Origin: Megaleporinus macrocephalus
Taxonomy: Eukaryota > Chordata > Actinopteri > Characiformes > Anostomidae
Length of the DNA stretch: 64,000 bases
Assembly: GCA_021613375.1 (NCBI GenBank)
Contig: CM038708.1
Coordinates: forward strand, 29,899,559-29,963,558
Direction of reading: 5' to 3'
The number at the start of each line of letters is the position of its first letter. Positions within the stretch are counted from its first letter, which is position 1. Under the pieces are notes generated by a model. That model ran no database searches and had not been told where the DNA came from. It worked only from the letters and a program-made list of their open reading frames with translations. This document shows, piece by piece, positions 58,633 through 64,000 of the stretch. Made by a program: the position numbers and the translations under genes.

Positions 58633-59978
58633 CATGCTTTTTCTTTTAGGTCATTCACTCCCACATCAAAATTTCCTGAGGCACTGATTCTCAGGCCGAG
58701 GTAATAGTGATGTAGGGAATGCTCTAGGGCGGTGCTTCCTAGAGTGAAAGTGGACCCACGTGTCATATTAATAACTGTGCAGAAACGGTCTAAACTGTTT
58801 TATCCTGGGAACAAGACCAAGTTATCAAAGCAGTTTAAAAAAGGAAATGCTATTTTCTGTTGTAGCCATTAAAATAGCTAGGACACTGCCCATTTAGGTC
58901 ACTGCTTTACAAATATACATTTTTCTGGACATGGACTCAAAGTTCATGTCAAAGTGACACAGCTTTCTCGATGAGTTTGGATTCATATACATCTACAGAT
59001 TTATTTTTAAGAGTTCTACTGATTGAAATCTACAGAATACTAACATATTTAAGATAATCCAAGCCAGTCAGAGTGCTTTACTGTGAAATGCTCTTTTTGA
59101 TTAAAACATGTATTTGTGTGATTAATTGCTGGCAGGTACATGCAGGGTGTTGTGAAGCAAGATATTTCCCTGAACGCAGTGTTTTAGATTTACAACTGTG
59201 TTAGGCTGATCAATACCAGTGTGCAGTATTTGGGAGGGTCCTATGTTGCCTGGCTGCTAACACACTTGTATACACACAGTTTAAAATCTGAGAACATATA
59301 CACTGCCTTACACTGCGCAATGCTTTTGATAAGGTTTTGGCGTGAGATGTATTTAAACTTTTTCCTTTTTATTCATGGCAGAGGAGCACATGCAGGACGT
59401 CGTAAGGCAAAAATAGTCCCCCAAAGAAAACTTTATATATTTTTTTTATAGAAAAAAACAGTTTAGTCGTGTAGGTTTGTCATTTAGGACAGTATAAACA
59501 AAGTGGCTATATATTTGTTGTAGACATGAAGACCCCTGGTTCCTATCACCTCTACAGAAATCTCAGTCTAAGTTTCTCTACAAGGTATCATTTCACACCA
59601 CGCTGAGTTACCCTGTTAACGTAAAAATCTGAAAAATTGGTGGAATTCTCCTTTATCTTCCATCATTATGTAAAACCACAGGTTCGCTGGTGGTCTCGGA
59701 CAGTAAACGAAGTGGTACATTTCTCTACAATAGACAGTGTCACATTAAACCACTCTAAATGTTTTTGTTTCAGCTTCAGCGACCCAGTTATGGAGAATTT
59801 TCAAAATAGGCGGAGTGCTCCTTTAATCCGGCTGAGAGCAGCATGTACTACACAGCCTGCTCCGGTAATCCGTGTGTGCTGGTCACTTCATTAAAGTTTC
59901 AGCTCCCTCATGACCGCTCGGGCTCCTGAGTGGAGGTGGATCCGGTTACCGGGCCGGTGGGAGCAGCAGTGTTGAGTT
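58633..59978. other. Intergenic sequence and kcnk7 upstream region
   Basis: I see no gene. A copy of the GGTTCCTATCAC family lies at 59525-59660. The last 100 bp before the kcnk7 ATG are GC-rich (CCGGTTACCGGGCCGG) and are the likely promoter/5' UTR. Confidence 0.55.
59525..59660. repeat. Dispersed GGTTCCTATCAC / GTGGAATTCTCC family copy
   Basis: CCCTGGTTCCTATCACCTCT, ATTTCACACCACGCTGAGTT and AAAAATTGGTGGAATTCTCC match 48590-48755. Confidence 0.65.
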
Positions 59979-62900
59979 ATGGCTCAGAGCTCAGACTCCG
60001 CGCCGACGCCGTGTCGGAGCTACGCGTTCACCTGTCTGATCATCACCTACGTCTTCTTCGTCCTGCTCGGCGGGGCTGTGTTCATGGTGCTCGAGCAGCC
60101 CGAGGAGAGCTCTCTCGTTGCTGAGGTCCGTGGACTTCGAGCGAGCTTTCTGGAAGCCCACCCGTGTGTGGCGGAGAGCAGTCTGGACGAGCTGCTGAGG
60201 AAAGTCCTGTCGGCGGGAAAGCGCGGCGTCTCCGAGTCTGACGGCGAGCAGAACGACTTCGACTTCACGTCGTCTCTGTTTTTCGTCACTACATTCCTCA
60301 CCACGACAGGTACCTTCAAACCCGGTCCCGCTGTGACGACGTGCTGTTTTGCTGCTCACAGCGTTGAAATGTATTTCCTCAGAAAGTTGTGACGATGTTA
60401 TCGGACAACGTTGTGAGACCGTTGTGGTAACGTTGTCAGTACGTTGCCAGAACCTCCTAGAATCCTTCAAACGTTCATTATATCTGCATAGAAGTAGTAA
60501 ACTAAATTGCCAACAGGTGGTTGTAAAACCTTAAACAATGTTATTTAGTAGTGATGTAACAACCTTGTTCAGACCACATAAAAACACCACCAACGTTGTA
60601 GCAACATTGTACGAAAGTTGCTGGCAAGCTTTGTGTTGTGTCTCAACCGATTTCACCTTCTGTTTAGTGGTTTATCAGCCCTGCTTTGTGAAATGCCCTC
60701 TTTGACTCAGAGCTCAAGGGTGGGCGATGCTGTTTCCGATCCAATATGAAGTGATATCAAAAATATAGGAGTGTTCGGGATACAGCTGCGCCTGGCCTTG
60801 ATGGTCAGCGATTGCAGCCGGACGCAGTTGTGGGAGGAGGTTAGAAAAGACCCTCACCTCGGACAGTCGCCATCCGCAGCCTACGTGGGTCTCGCGGTGT
60901 TTGTTGTCTTTACAGTTGAGGAAGCAGACTCAATAGAAAAATAGTAGAGAGAAAAAAATAGTGTTGCAGTGCTTTTAAAGACAAATCATAAGAGCAGTTC
61001 AGAACACTTTAGAAGAACAGAGTATAAATCTACAGCACTTGAGCCTCTTCATGATATGATATGCCAGTTATGAAAAAAGAAATATGTTGAATACCGCATG
61101 AAAATGAACTGTCATGCTACTAGATATGATAGTATGAGTGTAAATATGAGGTTTTTAAAGAGTTTTATAGGAGATACATATTTTACAATGAAAAGAGTCA
61201 AATGTCAGAGGTGTCGTCATCCATGGCTGTGAAAACCATGGCTGTGTCTAAATCTCACCCTAGTTACCGTTTAGTTTTCTATTCAGGGTTCTGTTTTGTA
61301 GATTCCCTATATAGTTCACTATATTGTTACCCACAATGCACTGTAAAACTAGTGGACAACTGATGTACACTGCTTACAGGTTGACGGCCCACAATGCATA
61401 GCGGTTTGACTTCCATTGAGAGTTTTTTTTGTTTGTTTGACTTCCATTGAAAGTAAAGAGAGTTTTTGGTCTCTCCCGTAAAGTTTCCATTCTGAAGATA
61501 CTTGTTTTTCATTAGACAGCGACGATATGTTGTTTTGACGCTGGTGACCTGCTAAACCAGCACCAGACTTTCCGCGTTCTGCTCGTGTTCGTTTATCCAC
61601 AGTTCATTTTTACATGGCCATTTCTGACGTCTATGTAAATTAAATATAAAAACAAAAATAATTATTAGTAAGCTCTGCTCTGATTGGCTACAGAGCAGTC
61701 CAGACTGAAACAGTCCTTATAACTTCAGACCATCATGTACCAATAAAGTCGACAGTTATGAGATCATATTTTAGTTGACATGCCCATCATTAAAAAAATT
61801 ACAGGAGTAAAGAATGGAGGGCACGTGCTAGCCTCCAGGAGAACAGGAGATACTGACCATGAGCTCACCTGTAGTCTGCTCTGTTGTTACTGTCATAGAT
61901 CACAATCTACAATATTGGAAAGGGCCCCTTTTTAGGACACTGTCATGTAGGGACAGCATTAGAAGGGCACCTCATAGGACACAGCATTACGTTTTCTCCA
62001 CAGCCTCTGGGCCATTTCCCCTTGATTTCACTTTAGAGGGGATGTTAGTAATGCCCCCCCACCCCCCATCCCCGACCACAGATTAACCAGTTCCTTTATC
62101 TTTATTATTAAAATGACTCAAAATTAGGACTATCCTTTTTCAGCTTAGTTGAATAATATCAGTGGTTTATATTCCAGTCATGCACGTGTGTTTCATACAA
62201 TGCACGCTCAGTTGCTGTAAAATAAATTTAGTAAAATTAAATACTAGTTAAAGAAAACACTTTTTGCCCAAACATTTATGGAAGGATCTCAGTGGATCAC
62301 ACAAAGAATCAGTTTTCTTGTATTAATCTACAACTCAGTTTACTGACTAACACTCTCATTTTCTGTATGAGCAGAGTTTTGCGGAATATATACACTTGAA
62401 AGCCATATACACTTGATAAATTGTGTTTTTTCTGTGGTTCTTCAGAAACGACAATGATTCTGTCAATTCTAATGATTTAGTTCTATTGATTCTAAAGTTT
62501 CTAACTCAGGGTTCTAAATAGAATTTACTAAAGAACCACTGGGGAACCATTTCTATATATTTAACGTGGTTCGGTATATAAGGATCAGTGGTGTTTTCGG
62601 CAGCCTGCAGCTCAGAGAACTGTAAGTGCATTTTTGTTCCTTGTTTGATTTTAATCCTCTTTGAAACCTGAATGTTCAGTGGAAGTCATATGTTTTGTGC
62701 CTGATGGGGGGCGTGGCGTGTAAGCCCACCCTGTCTCCCTCTTTCTGCAATGACTTATTAAGTGAAAAGTCCCACTGAGCTGAGTCTATGTGTCTCCTTA
62801 AGTTATTGGTGGTAAACAAGTTTTTTTTTTTTCAGGTTTTTAATCCTTCATATCACCGGTGACCACTTACAGAAAGATCTGATTTCTTATTCTTACTTCA

Positions 62901-64000
62901 GCAGTTAGCTTCCATTAGCACTACACAGGCAGCCCTGACGTCTATGTATCGCCCTCATAATTCATAATGAGTATAATCTCTGATAACATGGATAATATGC
63001 TTTTAACCGGACCCCAGCACAGAACGAGCAAACCGGGCCTAGTGTAAGTACGCTCTTAAAGTGATATGGCAGAACCAACGATCTTGTAAGAACAGCCACA
63101 GTACGGGCAGAACTTGTTCTTGGATGCTGCTGTGGCAGTTGACCAGTCAGAACAGAGTGCACAGGCTGATCAATCAGAGAACATTAGGCTCAGCGGAAGG
63201 CGGGGCTTAGAGACACAGGAGCTCTAACAGAGTGTTTCAGACAGAGGGTGAAATCAGATGTACAGTATGTGGGGAAAAAAAGGATTTTAAAAAGCTTAAG
63301 CATGTAAATCTACACTAGGAGCCCCCAAAACTAAAATGATGAACCAAAATGAACACAATAGGCATTTCTGTTACTTTTATTTCAGAGTTTCTTTTTGTTT
63401 AAGTTAAAAAAAGGAAAACCTATAATATAAACCGACAACATTTAATATTGTTTTTGTTCAATATGTAAAATTCAGTGAGTAAACAGTAATTCTGTGTTAA
63501 AATGTGCAGAATTTTGTTTTTATTTTTTCTCAGAAAATCAACAAAACATGTCATTTGACCAGGTACACTGAAATATCTGTATATGACTCAGTAGCTGCTC
63601 CGCTGTGTGTTTGCAGGTTATGGGACCACCATTCCACTGTCGGATGAGGGTCGTTTGTTTTGCATTCTGTACTGTCTGGTGGGCATTCCTCTCACTCTCC
63701 TGCTGCTCTCCTGCCTCACACACGCTCTGCTGCCCAGAGTAACCCACGCGCCCATCCGCCACCTGCAGCTCTACTGGGGTCTGTCCCACAACAGAGCTGC
63801 GCTGCTGTACTGCGGGATGCTGGCAGCGTGCACGGCGACGCTGTTCTTTCTGCTGCCAGCTGTTGCGCTCTGCCTGTTGGAGAGAGACTGGAGTTTTCTG
63901 GAGTCGCTGTACTACTGCTTCATCTCTCTCAGCACTATAGGACTGGGAGATTATCTGCCTGGGAGGACACACAGCCGGGCTGCCCGGCAGGGGCTGGAGT
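59979..64000 (+). CDS. kcnk7: TWIK-type two-pore-domain potassium channel, KCNK7-like, 5' part
   Basis: K2P channels carry leak K+ current across the plasma membrane as dimers of four-helix, two-pore subunits. Exon 1 is 59979-60309 and exon 2 starts at 63617 and runs past the window end. TM1 is about residues 15-37 (YAFTCLIITYVFFVLLGGAV). The extracellular cap has Cys63 (EAHPCVAES), the position of the inter-subunit disulphide in TWIK. The first pore reads TTTGYG at 108-113, and the intron splits the first G codon, a position conserved in the family. Later segments include SDEGRLFCILYCLVGIPLTL (TM2) and YYCFISLSTIGLGDYLPG (pore 2). The LPGRTHSR stretch after pore 2 resembles KCNK7 (DLLPGRGRS) more than KCNK1 or KCNK6, but KCNK6 is an alternative. 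Membership in the TWIK group is firm. Confidence 0.8.
60360..60640. repeat. AACGTTGT-rich degenerate tandem repeat in kcnk7 intron 1
   Basis: AACGTTGTGAGACCGTTGTG, TAACGTTGTCAGTACGTTGC and CAACGTTGTAGCAACATTGT show many degenerate copies of an (A)ACGTTGT/ACAACGTT core on both strands. The repeat begins directly after exon 1. Confidence 0.6.
61230..61545. repeat. Two dispersed-repeat pieces in kcnk7 intron 1
   Basis: CTATATAGTTCACTATATTG near 61308-61327 is a common fish repeat motif. GACTTCCATTGAAAGTAAAG, GGTCTCTCCCGTAAAGTTTC and TGTTTTTCATTAGACAGCGA (61438-61525) are the same family as 58365-58632. Confidence 0.6.
61546..63616. other. Rest of kcnk7 intron 1
   Basis: No conserved exon or RNA is recognised. 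A C-rich run lies near 62055. Exon 2 is preceded by GTGTGTTTGCAG at 63605-63616. Confidence 0.55.

Noticed and set aside
59991..60470. 159-codon minus-strand frame opposite kcnk7 exon 1
   Set aside because: It is an antisense shadow of a GC-rich exon that encodes TM1 and the first pore on the plus strand.

Overview
The window is a vertebrate, almost certainly teleost, genomic segment. Every gene has GT-AG introns, 5-10% or more of the bases are simple repeats, and the transposon remnants are of types common in ray-finned fish: hAT-like and Tc1-like terminal inverted repeat elements, a truncated LINE, and a repeat carrying a widespread fish motif (GCAGACGCTCTTATCCAGAG). Some of the repeats remind me of ostariophysan genomes (characins, catfishes, gymnotiforms). 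That placement is a recollection, not something shown here. I see no prokaryotic operon, phage or CRISPR structure.

Layout, with all five genes on the + strand: (1) 1-4520 is a 24-bp minisatellite in an intron of eml3; the eight last coding exons of eml3 (EMAP-like 3, a WD40 microtubule-associated protein) run from 5134 to 13120. (2) 13121-16110 is the eml3-mta2 intergenic space, with a palindromic repeat, two divergent CTCF-like motifs and a GC-rich promoter. (3) 16111-40533 is a complete 18-exon mta2 (NuRD subunit, 666 aa predicted), with an 11.5-kb first intron full of hAT-like elements and microsatellites. (4) 45088-46720 is a two-exon tristetraprolin-family gene with four CCCH fingers, matching fish cth1. 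Its only intron contains a duplicate of the gene's own 3' end. (5) 47962-56738 is a complete 11-coding-exon taf6l (histone-fold TAF6-like SAGA/PCAF-complex subunit, 644 aa predicted). (6) 59979-64000 is the 5' part of a TWIK-type two-pore potassium channel, best matched to kcnk7; its last part lies beyond the window.

The human orthologues of eml3, mta2, taf6l and kcnk7 all lie on 11q12-q13, so this is a conserved linkage block with the fish cth1 gene inside it. The genes do not form a pathway. Two are chromatin regulators (NuRD deacetylase, SAGA acetyltransferase), one is cytoskeletal, one is an mRNA-decay factor and one is a membrane channel. Exon sums for mta2 (2001 nt), cth1 (966 nt) and taf6l (1935 nt) are all divisible by three and end at natural stops, so these models are internally consistent.

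I did not find a novel biological system. The more interesting items are the 1.8-kb higher-order repeat in the minisatellite, four hAT-like elements with readable 8-bp target-site duplications (one carrying a CTCF-like motif), the divergent CTCF-like pair between eml3 and mta2, the partial self-duplication inside cth1, an inverted repeat pair flanking taf6l exons 8-9, and an intact second pore motif in the kcnk7-like channel.
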